Positions 27,806-35,501 of a stretch of DNA of 64,000 nt are shown one piece after another. Position numbers and translations under genes: made by a program. Each line of letters begins with the position of its first letter. Position 1 is the stretch's first letter. The stretch is from Winogradskyella litoriviva (GTDB taxonomy: Bacteria > Bacteroidota > Bacteroidia > Flavobacteriales > Flavobacteriaceae), in contig NZ_JABRWQ010000005.1 of assembly GCF_013249065.1 (NCBI RefSeq), forward strand, positions 1-64,000, in the 5' to 3' direction. Under the pieces are notes generated by a model. That model was not told the DNA's origin and did no database searches. It saw only the letters and a program-made list of their open reading frames with translations.

Positions 27806-28570
27806 CTAAGCGTTTTTAGTTTTTTGTAAAGACCTAAGTTTACTGTATTTTAAGAATGTAATTCTGGCCGTTTCTTTACATATCACAAAACCATTATAGC
27901 CATCTAAAAACCCAAGTCTTATAATATAAGATTTAAAAAAGGCCCAAACAGGATTTAAAATTAGTTTCCAGATTGGTGCTTTCTTCCCTAATTCGAAATA
28001 CGATTGCGCTGAAATTGAAGAAAAATAGTCCGTTTTTTTGCTAAATTCTGAATACGATTGATACGTATAATGTAAAATATCGCCTTTTAATTTTCCTGCT
28101 TTTGAAGCTTCAGAATTAAGACTTACGGTTTCATGGATTTTATGACCTGTCCATTGGGCTTTTTGTCTGTCAAAAACACGTAGCTTTTTATTAGGATACC
28201 AGTCAGAATGTTTAATCCACTGACCACAAAAATTATTGAAACGATTAGCGTAATAACCATCAAATTTCCAATTAGATTTTAATTCAATTATCGACTTCTG
28301 AAGCGTTTCGGATAAAGCCTCATCGCCATCTAAAGATACGATATGGTCATATGCAGCTTGTGTTAGTGCAAAATTCTTTTGTTCTACATAACCTAAGAAT
28401 TTTTGTTCAATAAATTTCACATTAAAACGCTCACAAATTGCTTTGGTGTTATCTGTAGAAAAGGAATCCACAACAACAATTTCATCTACGACATCGACTA
28501 AAGATTGTAAACATTTTTCAATGTTGCGCTCTTCGTTAAAAGTTATAATAACTCCAGATAGTTTTAGCAT
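27806..28570 (-). CDS. Glycosyltransferase family 2, LPS-core type (WaaE-like)
   Basis: 254 residues. GVIITFNEERNIEKCLQSL (6-24), VVDSFSTDNTKAI and the DxD-containing VSLDGDEALSE show a GT-A fold inverting transferase. YVEQKNFAL and the C-terminal QSYFELGKKAPIWKLI/KSYIIRLGFLDGYNGF segments match the WaaE/KdtX group that adds glucose to the LPS inner core. The C-terminus has amphipathic membrane-associating character. It is convergent with the kinase gene, with zero bases between stops, and divergent from the GT2 gene at 28611. Confidence 0.85.
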   Translation of the reverse strand: MLKLSGVIITFNEERNIEKCLQSLVDVVDEIVVVDSFSTDNTKAICERFNVKFIEQKFLGYVEQKNFALTQAAYDHIVSLDGDEALSETLQKSIIELKSNWKFDGYYANRFNNFCGQWIKHSDWYPNKKLRVFDRQKAQWTGHKIHETVSLNSEASKAGKLKGDILHYTYQSYSEFSKKTDYFSSISAQSYFELGKKAPIWKLILNPVWAFFKSYIIRLGFLDGYNGFVICKETARITFLKYSKLRSLQKTKNA

Positions 28571-28598
28571 CGTTGTAATTTCTCAGCTGTAAAAATAG

Positions 28599-28606
28599 TA
28601 TTTTTG
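28599..28606 (+). promoter_or_regulatory. -7 promoter box of the GT2 gene at 28611
   Basis: TATTTTTG matches TAnnTTTG and ends four bases before the ATG, so the mRNA should be leaderless or nearly so. Confidence 0.5.
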
Positions 28607-28610
28607 TGTT

Positions 28611-29435
28611 ATGCAATCTAATCCAAATACTTCTGTAATTATAAGTACATATAATCAGCCCGAATGGTTAAGATTAGTTTTACATAGTTATAGCTTGCAA
28701 ACAGCAAGTGATTTTGAAATCATTATTGCAGATGATGGGTCTGATGAGCGTACAAAAGTTGTTATTAAAGAATTTACTGAGCAATCTAATTTAAACGTTA
28801 TTCACGTTTGGCAAGAAGACAATGGATTTCAGAAAACTAAAATATTGAATAAAGCCATTGTGGCTTCAAATTCTGATTACCTCATTTTTACTGATGGAGA
28901 TTGTATTGCTCGTAAAGATTTTGTAGAAACACATCTTAATTTACGTCGAAAAAAGTGTGCACTTTCAGGAGGTTATTTTAAGTTAAATGAATCTATTTCA
29001 AAAGATATTACAATAGAAGATATTTCTCAAAAAAATTGTTTTGATCAAGATTGGTTAATCTCAAAGGGTCAGTCTAAAAGCTTTAAATTAAATAAGTTAA
29101 CCAAGTCAAAAACCAAAGCTAAACTTCTAAATGCGCTAACTCCAACAAAAGCAACTTTTGATGGCATGAATGTCTCTTGTTTTAAAGAAGATATTTTAGC
29201 TGTAAATGGTTTTGACGAGCGCATGCAATATGGGGCAGAGGATAGGGAAGTAGGCGAACGTATGATGAATAATGGGATTAAGTTTTTACAAGTACGTTAT
29301 AGTACAATCTGTGTGCACTTGTTTCATCAAAGACCTTATAAAAATGAGGAGAATTTAAAATTGAACAATTCCATTAGAAAAGAAACTAAGAAAAGGAAAT
29401 TACGATTTACCGACTTCGGAATAGTAAAAAAGTAA
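28611..29435 (+). CDS. Glycosyltransferase family 2 with galactosyltransferase-type C-terminus
   Basis: 274 residues. VIISTYNQPEWLRLVL (9-24), IIADDGSDERT and FTDGDCIARKDF give the GT-A nucleotide-sugar site and DxD metal motif. The C-terminal half has MNVSCFKEDILAVNGFDERM and YGAEDREVGERMMNNG, the acceptor-side motif of the Glyco_transf_7C group, with catalytic-type acidic residues intact. It should transfer a hexose to a surface glycan; donor and acceptor are unknown. Its stop directly abuts the stop of the convergent gene at 29436. Confidence 0.87.
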   Translation: MQSNPNTSVIISTYNQPEWLRLVLHSYSLQTASDFEIIIADDGSDERTKVVIKEFTEQSNLNVIHVWQEDNGFQKTKILNKAIVASNSDYLIFTDGDCIARKDFVETHLNLRRKKCALSGGYFKLNESISKDITIEDISQKNCFDQDWLISKGQSKSFKLNKLTKSKTKAKLLNALTPTKATFDGMNVSCFKEDILAVNGFDERMQYGAEDREVGERMMNNGIKFLQVRYSTICVHLFHQRPYKNEENLKLNNSIRKETKKRKLRFTDFGIVKK

Positions 29436-30518
29436 TTATTTGACAGTAATGGTATAGGGTTTATTGTAACTTTTAAACGTAAAGTAGCCCAAACGTTTTC
29501 TTATTTTGTATTTCCTTATAAGGTTTAAAGGCTTGTTTTTTATATGCGTTTTGTCTTGGTGTAAATAGGTAATACAGGCTTCTATAACGCGCTGACTAGA
29601 TTTGCCATCATTATAAGGGTGTAACTGATTGATAAAAATTTCAATATTTTTTAATAAATTTTCAGGGTAACTTAAGGCATATTCAAATCGCTCTTCTAGT
29701 TTAGCTGCGTCATTTACATGAATTAAATAATCATGATTGAATGTATGATTAAAACTTACTACAGGTTTCTTTTGAAGTAAAAACTCTTGAATAGCTGATG
29801 TCGTATCTGCAAACATAATATTTGCTTTTTTAAAAAGAGGCACTAAATCTGTAGTGTCGTAATACTTAAAGTGTTTTCCTTCTAAACTTTTCCATTTCTC
29901 TTTGGTTTCAATAGGTAATTTAGGATGCAATACCATAATGAAATTGTACTTCCTAGATTGCGCTAATATTTTAATAGTTTCAAAAACATCATTATTCAAA
30001 GCTAAACTTAAGCGTTTACTAAATGTTGAAGCAATCATTATAGTCGGAAGACTATTTTTTTCTTTTTTAACAATAGGAAATAACGGGTCTACTTTGCTCC
30101 AGCCAGTTTCTTTTACCTCAAAATGTGGATGTTTTTTTTGTTCTGCTTTAAAACCAGATGTGGTTGTTGGACCTTGAGTACAATACAAATCAAAAAATCC
30201 ACGAATCCTGTAGTGCGAAAAACTGTTATTACCTTCAGGGCGTTTTTGGGCATTAAAACCATGAAATATCTGAACTTTAAGTCCAGATATAAAATCTGGA
30301 ACATCATTAGTCGCAGCTAAAACAATATGCGGTTTATAATTTACAACATCTTTTATGGTATTTAAAACGTTGCTTTTATTTTCTAATGCTAACTTTCCAT
30401 CATTAAGATCACTATACCACATTACAGTATCACCTCGTCTTAAAATTTCTACCTCCAAAGGATTACCTATGGGAAGTGCGTAACTGTAAGATATGTATAT
30501 TAGAAACTTGTAATTCAT
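29436..30518 (-). CDS. CDP-glycerol glycerophosphotransferase-like protein
   Basis: 360 residues, no signal peptide. Motifs of the TagB/TagF-like group are visible: VQIFHGFNAQK, FFDLYCTQGPTTTSGF, VKETGWSKVDPLF, TIMIASTF, FIMVLHPKLP, KYYDTTDLVPLFKKANIMFADTTSAIQEF and KKPVVSFNHT. Members transfer polyol phosphates or act as GT-B glycosyltransferases on teichoic-like or capsule polymers. In a Gram-negative glycan locus it may add a phosphoglycerol-type substituent, but the substrate is unproven. It follows the Stealth gene by 52 bases on the same strand. Confidence 0.78.
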   Translation of the reverse strand: MNYKFLIYISYSYALPIGNPLEVEILRRGDTVMWYSDLNDGKLALENKSNVLNTIKDVVNYKPHIVLAATNDVPDFISGLKVQIFHGFNAQKRPEGNNSFSHYRIRGFFDLYCTQGPTTTSGFKAEQKKHPHFEVKETGWSKVDPLFPIVKKEKNSLPTIMIASTFSKRLSLALNNDVFETIKILAQSRKYNFIMVLHPKLPIETKEKWKSLEGKHFKYYDTTDLVPLFKKANIMFADTTSAIQEFLLQKKPVVSFNHTFNHDYLIHVNDAAKLEERFEYALSYPENLLKNIEIFINQLHPYNDGKSSQRVIEACITYLHQDKTHIKNKPLNLIRKYKIRKRLGYFTFKSYNKPYTITVK

Positions 30519-30570
30519 GAATATTTGAATGAATAAAGAAGAATTATAGATTTTTAAAAGCTTCTAAATA

Positions 30571-31560
30571 CTAATTAAACGTCAACTGTTTATCTATCCA
30601 ATTTAAGATGTAATTTAAACTTTTATCATCTGCCATGTCTAAACTTTGAAAAGTGATAAATATTTTATTCTTATTTTGTTCAAACCACTTTAACTTCAGT
30701 TTTGTAATAAATAAATTCTTGTAATTTCTAAAATAAGTTAATTGCGCATTATTTCTGTAATGAAAAGTCTTCTTTTTAATCTCTAAATGTTCAGATAGAG
30801 AGGATATAATAAACTGATTCTCATTTCTAAATCTGTGTTTAATATTTTCTTCCAGAAGATTCTCATTTTCTTTAAAGAAATTTTCTAATGTTGATTTTCT
30901 GAGACATACAGGTGTGTGAAAACGTCTTATGTATCTTTCAGTATTAGCTAGTTTTGCACTGTTTTGCTGTAATTTTTTAAAGCTGTAACCTTTTTTGTCT
31001 GGCATACCTAAAAAAGATTTAAACTTTAAATAAAACTTTCTTAGTTTTCTTTGTTCGTTAAATTTTTGCCATTGACCTCTAATAATTGGTTGTCCATCAA
31101 TAAAAAAATCATTAACGGCTACATTACTCATTATAAAAGTGTCATCATTAAAAATAACAAAGTGCTCTGCTAAGTTTGGAATATTAAAAAGCATTGAGCC
31201 AATAGAGCATGAGTTAAAGCAAGGTAAATATTCTTCATGTCCACTAAAAATAATTTTATGGTCAATAATTTGAAGATTTATACCACGGTTTTTTGATAAA
31301 GACTTTAAGGACTCAAATGCCTTGGGTTTTTGATTATCCGTTACTAAATATATGTTTTTAAAAAAAGGAGCAAACTTTATTATAGATTTAATAGCTATGT
31401 CAATTTCTCCGATAGAATTGTATCGCTTTTGATGTTTTTTTGACGAGAAATCAATTTTAGTTTCTGAATAAGTATTTATTTTTTCTTGCCAATATTTATC
31501 GTTACCATTAACCCAAGTTATAACAGCATCAACTTCAATATTAGTTTTTAATTTACTCAT
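30571..31560 (-). CDS. Stealth family capsule sugar-phosphotransferase
   Basis: 329 residues. Conserved region 1 is clear (IEVDAVITWVNGNDKYW, 8-24), as is region 2 (RYNSIGEIDIAIKSIIKFAP, KNIYLVTDNQKP, HFVIFNDDTFI). Region 3 appears as RRFHTPVCLRKSTLE, and region 4 is likely near the C-terminus. Stealth proteins, related to eukaryotic GlcNAc-1-phosphotransferase, join sugars through phosphodiester bonds in capsule or exopolysaccharide. Together with the CDP-glycerol-transferase-like neighbour this suggests a phosphodiester-containing surface polymer. Confidence 0.88.
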   Translation of the reverse strand: MSKLKTNIEVDAVITWVNGNDKYWQEKINTYSETKIDFSSKKHQKRYNSIGEIDIAIKSIIKFAPFFKNIYLVTDNQKPKAFESLKSLSKNRGINLQIIDHKIIFSGHEEYLPCFNSCSIGSMLFNIPNLAEHFVIFNDDTFIMSNVAVNDFFIDGQPIIRGQWQKFNEQRKLRKFYLKFKSFLGMPDKKGYSFKKLQQNSAKLANTERYIRRFHTPVCLRKSTLENFFKENENLLEENIKHRFRNENQFIISSLSEHLEIKKKTFHYRNNAQLTYFRNYKNLFITKLKLKWFEQNKNKIFITFQSLDMADDKSLNYILNWIDKQLTFN

Positions 31561-31574
31561 ATTTATATTTTATA

Positions 31575-31616
31575 TTAACTTAAAAAAATCAACAAAAACA
31601 TTGTTTTTTAAGTTAA
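31575..31616 (-). terminator. AT-rich terminator after dapD
   Basis: The arms TTAACTTAAAAAA (31575-31587) and TTTTTTAAGTTAA (31604-31616) pair perfectly, just past the dapD stop on the minus strand, with a T-rich arm. Confidence 0.6.
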
Positions 31617-31639
31617 AAAATATTTAATGTAATTCCTAA

Positions 31640-32455
31640 TTAAACAGCCACATCATACTCGCGCAAAGCATCGTTTAATGAGGTCTTTTTATTAGTGCTC
31701 TCTTTACGTTTTCCTATGATTAATGCACAAGGCACTTGGTATTCGCCTGCAGCAAACTTTTTAGTATAACTACCAGGAATAACAACAGAACGCGCTGGCA
31801 CAACGCCTTTGGTTTCAATTGGTTCATCTCCAGTAACATCAATAATTTTAGTGCTCATTGTTAATACTACATTAGCACCTAAAACAGCTTCTTTTTCTAC
31901 TCTTACGCCTTCAACAACTATGCAACGCGAACCTATAAAAGCACCATCTTCAATAATAACAGGAGCAGCTTGTAACGGTTCTAAAACGCCACCAATACCA
32001 ACACCTCCAGAAAGGTGAACATTTTTACCAATTTGCGCACAACTACCAACTGTTGCCCAAGTATCTACCATAGTACCTTCATCTACATAAGCACCAATAT
32101 TTACATAACTTGGCATTAAAATAGTACCAGCAGAAATATAAGCACCATGTCTTGCAACGGCATGTGGTACAACTCTAATTCCTTTTTCTGCGTAACCACG
32201 TTTTAGTGGAATTTTATCATGATATTCAAAAATACCAACTTCAAAAGTTTCCATTTTCTGAATAGGAAAGTATAAGACAACCGCTTTTTTTACCCATTCG
32301 TTTACTTGCCAGCCATCCGTAGTTGGTTCGGCAACACGTAAAGTACCTGCATCAACAAGATCTACAACGCTTCTAATAGCATCAATGGTTTCTTTGTTAG
32401 TTAAAAGTGAACGGTCTTCCCAAGCATTTTCTATAATAGATTGTAGTTGTTTCAT
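31640..32455 (-). CDS. dapD: 2,3,4,5-tetrahydropyridine-2,6-dicarboxylate N-succinyltransferase
   Basis: 271 residues from the chosen start, the usual length for DapD. It succinylates tetrahydrodipicolinate in the lysine/diaminopimelate pathway. The left-handed beta-helix hexapeptide repeats are evident (GAYISAGTILMPSYVNIGAYVDE, VGSCAQIGKNVHLSGGVGIGG, IEDGAFIGSRCIVVEGV). An in-frame ATG 12 codons upstream (32491) is possible, but the -7 box TATATTTG at 32484-32477 would lie inside that longer ORF. The ATG at 32455 puts it upstream of the gene and matches the family's N-terminus (MKQLQSIIENAWE). Confidence 0.95.
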   Translation of the reverse strand: MKQLQSIIENAWEDRSLLTNKETIDAIRSVVDLVDAGTLRVAEPTTDGWQVNEWVKKAVVLYFPIQKMETFEVGIFEYHDKIPLKRGYAEKGIRVVPHAVARHGAYISAGTILMPSYVNIGAYVDEGTMVDTWATVGSCAQIGKNVHLSGGVGIGGVLEPLQAAPVIIEDGAFIGSRCIVVEGVRVEKEAVLGANVVLTMSTKIIDVTGDEPIETKGVVPARSVVIPGSYTKKFAAGEYQVPCALIIGKRKESTNKKTSLNDALREYDVAV

Positions 32456-32476
32456 AGTTTTAAGTAAATTTTTTCC

Positions 32477-32484
32477 CAAATATA
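32477..32484 (-). promoter_or_regulatory. -7 promoter box of dapD; decides the start codon
   Basis: TATATTTG on the minus strand, 21 bases before the ATG at 32455 and downstream of the alternative ATG at 32491. Transcription from it would exclude the longer start. Confidence 0.55.
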
Positions 32485-32618
32485 AGTCCATCTGTTTCTA
32501 TCAGAAAATATTTTGTAAAGAATACCTAACTAAATTTAAAATTAGTGGTTTAAAAGCTTGTTTTTTTAAACTCGTAAAGTGTAATTTTAATACATGTTTC
32601 TGAAGTGTTAAAAAAAAA

Positions 32619-32647
32619 TGTGACCAATATAATTTATAAGTGTCTTA
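32619..32647 (+). promoter_or_regulatory. Bipartite promoter-like motif, copy A
   Basis: TGTGACC (32619-32625) and TGTCTTA (32641-32647) are separated by 15 bases. The same two blocks recur 153 bases downstream with identical spacing. The layout fits a -35/-10 pair; the GTC-containing downstream block is reminiscent of ECF sigma factor promoters. It does not fit TAnnTTTG. No transcript evidence is available. Confidence 0.5.
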
Positions 32648-32652
32648 ATATT

Positions 32653-32756
32653 AGTTAAGAAGGATGATAATTTGTTTCTAATAGCATTATCTGATAATTT
32701 AATTAATAGCTAATTTTGAAAACCCCTTTCCCCTTATTTAGGGGTTTTCTTTTTTT
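32653..32756 (+). ncRNA. Predicted small RNA A in the dapD-ruvX gap
   Basis: About 100 bases between motif copy A and a strong terminator, with no coding capacity beyond a few codons. The 5' end is an estimate, placed about six bases past the -10-like block. The 3' end is the hairpin at 32718-32749 plus T-run. The unit architecture (motif, about 109 bases to the end of the terminator) is repeated as unit B. The target and function are unknown. Confidence 0.5.
32718..32756 (+). terminator. Intrinsic terminator of unit A
   Basis: The arms GAAAACCCCT (32718-32727) and AGGGGTTTTC (32740-32749) pair perfectly and are followed by seven T. No annotated plus-strand gene precedes it, so an unannotated transcript must. 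Confidence 0.85.
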
Positions 32757-32771
32757 ATATATGTAACAAAA

Positions 32772-32800
32772 TGTGACCTCATTAAATATTATGTGTCTTA
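32772..32800 (+). promoter_or_regulatory. Bipartite promoter-like motif, copy B
   Basis: TGTGACC (32772-32778) and TGTCTTA (32794-32800), again with 15 bases between them, matching copy A exactly in both blocks and in spacing, while the spacer sequence differs. Conservation of blocks but not spacer argues for protein recognition. Confidence 0.5.
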
Positions 32801-32805
32801 TAAGT

Positions 32806-32907
32806 GATTGATGAAATGATTTATTTTATAGAGGGAATAATATCATATAATTGGTTTGTTTAGATTGGTTATCTAGAAACGCTTCCTTTTTTTGGAAGCG
32901 TTTTTTA
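32806..32907 (+). ncRNA. Predicted small RNA B in the dapD-ruvX gap
   Basis: Second unit, about 100 bases from the estimated 5' end to its own terminator. The body differs from unit A apart from a loosely similar GATGA...ATTT stretch. No ORF of note. It ends about 40 bases before ruvX, which has its own -7 box, so it is unlikely to be a ruvX leader. Confidence 0.5.
32877..32907 (+). terminator. Intrinsic terminator of unit B
   Basis: AAACGCTTCC (32877-32886) pairs with GGAAGCGTTT (32894-32903) around a loop of seven T, followed by more T. Confidence 0.85.
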
Positions 32908-32935
32908 TTTAATATAATTAAATCTATAATTACAT

Positions 32936-32943
32936 TATCTTTG
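32936..32943 (+). promoter_or_regulatory. -7 promoter box of ruvX
   Basis: TATCTTTG is an exact match to TAnnTTTG and ends five bases before the ATG. The message should start at or next to the start codon. Confidence 0.6.
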
Positions 32944-32948
32944 CAACT

Positions 32949-33362
32949 ATGGGAAGAATTTTAGCCGTTGACTACGGAACTAAACGAACAGGATTAGCTG
33001 TTACCGACGAAATGCAAATTATAGCATCAGGACTTACAACAGTTGAAACTAAAGAATTACTTCAGTTTTTAAAAGATTATGTATCTAAAGAAAACGTTGA
33101 AAAAATTGTGGTAGGTTTACCAAAGCAAATGGATAATACAGCTTCAGAAAGTGAAGTATATATTCAGAAGTTCTTAGTTCAATTAGCAAAAGCGCTTCCA
33201 GAAATACCAGTAAATCGTGTAGATGAACGTTTTACATCTAAAATGGCATTTCAAACTATGATAGATAGTGGCTTAAAGAAAAAACAAAGAAAAAATAAGG
33301 CGTTAATTGATGAAATCAGTGCAACGTTGATTTTGCAGAGTTACCTGACTAGTGTTCAATAA
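32949..33362 (+). CDS. ruvX: Putative pre-16S rRNA nuclease / Holliday junction resolvase RuvX (YqgF)
   Basis: 137 residues, normal for the family. The RNase H-like fold is shown by ILAVDYGTKRTGLAVTD (4-20, first catalytic Asp), KIVVGLPKQMD, the Glu in NRVDERFTSKMA and the late Asp in ALIDEISATLILQSYL. In E. coli the homologue finishes the 5' end of 16S rRNA. It heads a run of plus-strand housekeeping genes (ruvX, def, DUF5606, mazG); def has its own promoter 126 bases on. Confidence 0.93.
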   Translation: MGRILAVDYGTKRTGLAVTDEMQIIASGLTTVETKELLQFLKDYVSKENVEKIVVGLPKQMDNTASESEVYIQKFLVQLAKALPEIPVNRVDERFTSKMAFQTMIDSGLKKKQRKNKALIDEISATLILQSYLTSVQ

Positions 33363-33434
33363 TAAGAAATAAAGTATTGAAACGATTCTTTCTTTTGATT
33401 TGAAGTAAAAATCATTAGAATTTAGTTTTTAAAA

Positions 33435-33468
33435 TTTGAAAAATAATCCACGATTTTTGATACTTTTG
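33435..33468 (+). promoter_or_regulatory. Promoter of def
   Basis: TTTG (33435-33438) and TACTTTTG (33461-33468) are separated by 22 bases, close to the usual Bacteroidota -33/-7 layout, with about 20 bases to the ATG. Confidence 0.55.
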
Positions 33469-33488
33469 CACCCGAAAATAAACGAATT

Positions 33489-34079
33489 ATGATATTACCG
33501 ATCGTTGCATATGGTGACCCAGTTTTAAAGAAAAAGGCAATTAATATTGATAAAGATTACCCTAAGCTAAATGAGCTTATAGATAATATGTACGAAACCA
33601 TGTATGGTGCATATGGTGTTGGTTTGGCAGCACCACAGATTGGATTGGCAATTCGTATGTTTTTAGTAGATGCAAGCCCTTTTGCAGAAGACGAAAGTTT
33701 ATCTGAGGAAGAACAAGAGCAACTAAAAACCTTTAAGAAGACTTTTATTAATGCACAGATTTTAGAAGAAGATGGTGAAGAGTGGGCATTTAATGAAGGT
33801 TGCTTAAGTATACCAGATGTAAGAGAAGATGTTTTTAGACAACCAAAAATAAAAATTCAGTATCAAGATGAAAATTTTGATACACATGTTGAAGAATTTG
33901 ATGGTTTAATCGCTAGAGTTATTCAGCATGAATATGATCACATCGAAGGTGTGTTGTTTACAGATAAATTATCGTCATTTAAAAAACGTTTATTAAAAGG
34001 ACGACTTACAAATATTTCAAAAGGAAAAATTAAAATTGATTATAAAATGCGTTTTCCTCTAATGAGTAAAAAACGCTAA
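33489..34079 (+). CDS. def: Peptide deformylase
   Basis: 196 residues. All three active-site motifs are intact: GVGLAAPQIG (43-52), EGCLSIP (103-109, metal-binding Cys) and QHEYDHIEG (146-154, HExxH). It removes the formyl group from nascent proteins, acting in the cytoplasm on ribosomes. Residues about 65-85 form a Glu-rich insertion (EDESLSEEEQEQLK) common in Bacteroidota deformylases. DUF5606 follows after ten bases, probably in the same transcript. Confidence 0.96.
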   Translation: MILPIVAYGDPVLKKKAINIDKDYPKLNELIDNMYETMYGAYGVGLAAPQIGLAIRMFLVDASPFAEDESLSEEEQEQLKTFKKTFINAQILEEDGEEWAFNEGCLSIPDVREDVFRQPKIKIQYQDENFDTHVEEFDGLIARVIQHEYDHIEGVLFTDKLSSFKKRLLKGRLTNISKGKIKIDYKMRFPLMSKKR

Positions 34080-34089
34080 TAAAAAATAT

Positions 34090-34518
34090 ATGAGTTTAGA
34101 TAAAATTTTATCCATTTCAGGAAAACCAGGATTATTTCAAATTGTTACACAAACCAGAACAGGTGCTGTTGTTGAGTCTTTAATTGACAAAAAACGAATT
34201 ACAGTTGGTGCACATAGTAACATTAGTATTCTTAGTGAAATTGCTATTTATACATTAGCAGAAGAAGTGCCTTTAAGAGAAGTACTAAAAAAGGTAAAAG
34301 AAAAAGAAGGCGGAAAGCCAACCTCAATTAGTCATAAAGATAGTAAAGATACTTTAGAAGAATTTTTCTTTGAAGTATTACCAGATTATGACGAAGACAG
34401 AGTTTATCCTTCAGATATTAAGAAAATTGTACAATGGTATAATTTGCTTCAAAAGAACAATCTATTAGATTCATTAGAAGAAACTAAAGAAGATAAGGAT
34501 ACTTCAGAGGAAGAATAA
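34090..34518 (+). CDS. DUF5606 family protein
   Basis: 142 residues, cytoplasmic. It begins MSLDKILSISGKPGLFQIV, followed by TGAVVESLIDKKRITVG and a central NISILSEIAIYT segment, the pattern of the Bacteroidota DUF5606 family, which commonly lies next to def. It is basic in the middle and acidic at the C-terminus (KEDKDTSEEE). Function unknown; the constant place after def hints at a link to translation, which is an inference. Confidence 0.85.
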   Translation: MSLDKILSISGKPGLFQIVTQTRTGAVVESLIDKKRITVGAHSNISILSEIAIYTLAEEVPLREVLKKVKEKEGGKPTSISHKDSKDTLEEFFFEVLPDYDEDRVYPSDIKKIVQWYNLLQKNNLLDSLEETKEDKDTSEEE

Positions 34519-34529
34519 ATTACCTAAAT

Positions 34530-34573
34530 CGTTATTTCGAGCGATTTGTAAAGTATAAGCAAATTGTATCTCG
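34530..34573 (+). repeat. Degenerate REP-like intergenic element
   Basis: It shares the TTCGAG-GATTT start and the AAATTGTATC core with the better-kept element at 53634-53688, but in the opposite orientation and with several changes between. It lies between DUF5606 and mazG. Confidence 0.45.
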
Positions 34574-34659
34574 GATTTTATTTAGTTTTTATGTTGCTCG
34601 AAACAAAATTCTAAAAACATGAATTTCACACGGAGTGATGTAAATATTACCATTTTATT

Positions 34660-35433
34660 ATGTCTGATAAAACAGCCCAACTAAAAGCCTTTGAGCGTTT
34701 GTTGATTATTATGGACGAGTTGCGAGAGCAATGTCCATGGGATAAAAAACAAACCATGACCTCTTTGCGTCATTTAACTATTGAGGAGGTTTACGAACTA
34801 GGTGATGCAATTCTCGATAATGATTTGGAAGAGGTTAAAAAGGAATTGGGAGATGTTTTGCTTCATATTATATTTTATTCTAAAATAGGAAGTGAAACCA
34901 ATGATTTTGATATAACGGATGTTTGTAACAGTATTTGCGACAAACTGATAGATCGTCATCCACATATTTATGGTGATGTAGTTGTTAAAGATGAAGAGGA
35001 AGTAAAGCGTAATTGGGAGCAATTAAAACTAAAAGAGGGTAAGACTAGTGTTTTAGAAGGTGTCCCAAAAAGTTTACCAGCTATGGTAAAAGCAAGTAGA
35101 ATACAAGAAAAAGTTGCTGGAGTAGGTTTTGATTGGGAAAAACCAGAACAGGTTTTTGCTAAAGTGGAAGAGGAGTTGGCAGAATTAAAAGTTGAAATAG
35201 CAAAAGGTAATCAAGATAATATTGAAAGTGAATTTGGAGACGTTATATTCTCCATGATTAATTACGCACGTTTTCTTAAAGTAAATCCCGAAAATGCTTT
35301 AGAGCGCACCAATAAAAAATTCATTAAACGCTTTCAATACCTTGAGAGCAAAGCCAAAGATTTAGATAAATCTTTAAAAGACATGACACTTTCTGAAATG
35401 GATGTGTTTTGGGAAGAGGCTAAATTATTATAA
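34660..35433 (+). CDS. mazG: Nucleoside triphosphate pyrophosphohydrolase MazG
   Basis: 257 residues with two MazG folds. The first has CPWDKKQTMTSLRHLTIEEVYEL (25-47) and ELGDVLLHIIFY with the EExxE...ExxD metal site. The second has EEELAELKVEI and SEFGDVIFSMINYARFL. It hydrolyses NTPs to NMP and pyrophosphate and is thought to clean up aberrant nucleotides and lower stress signalling. The length fits the two-domain bacterial form. It is convergent with the gene at 35502. Confidence 0.94.
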   Translation: MSDKTAQLKAFERLLIIMDELREQCPWDKKQTMTSLRHLTIEEVYELGDAILDNDLEEVKKELGDVLLHIIFYSKIGSETNDFDITDVCNSICDKLIDRHPHIYGDVVVKDEEEVKRNWEQLKLKEGKTSVLEGVPKSLPAMVKASRIQEKVAGVGFDWEKPEQVFAKVEEELAELKVEIAKGNQDNIESEFGDVIFSMINYARFLKVNPENALERTNKKFIKRFQYLESKAKDLDKSLKDMTLSEMDVFWEEAKLL

Positions 35434-35501
35434 TTTTATTATACTCCGTATTCTTGTCACTATACAATATTGATATATAGTAGTTATAACTGCTTTTGTG
35501 C

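Noticed and set aside
32456..32491. Longer DapD start at 32491
   Set aside because: A -7 box (TATATTTG) lies inside the extra codons, and the shorter start matches the usual DapD length and N-terminus.
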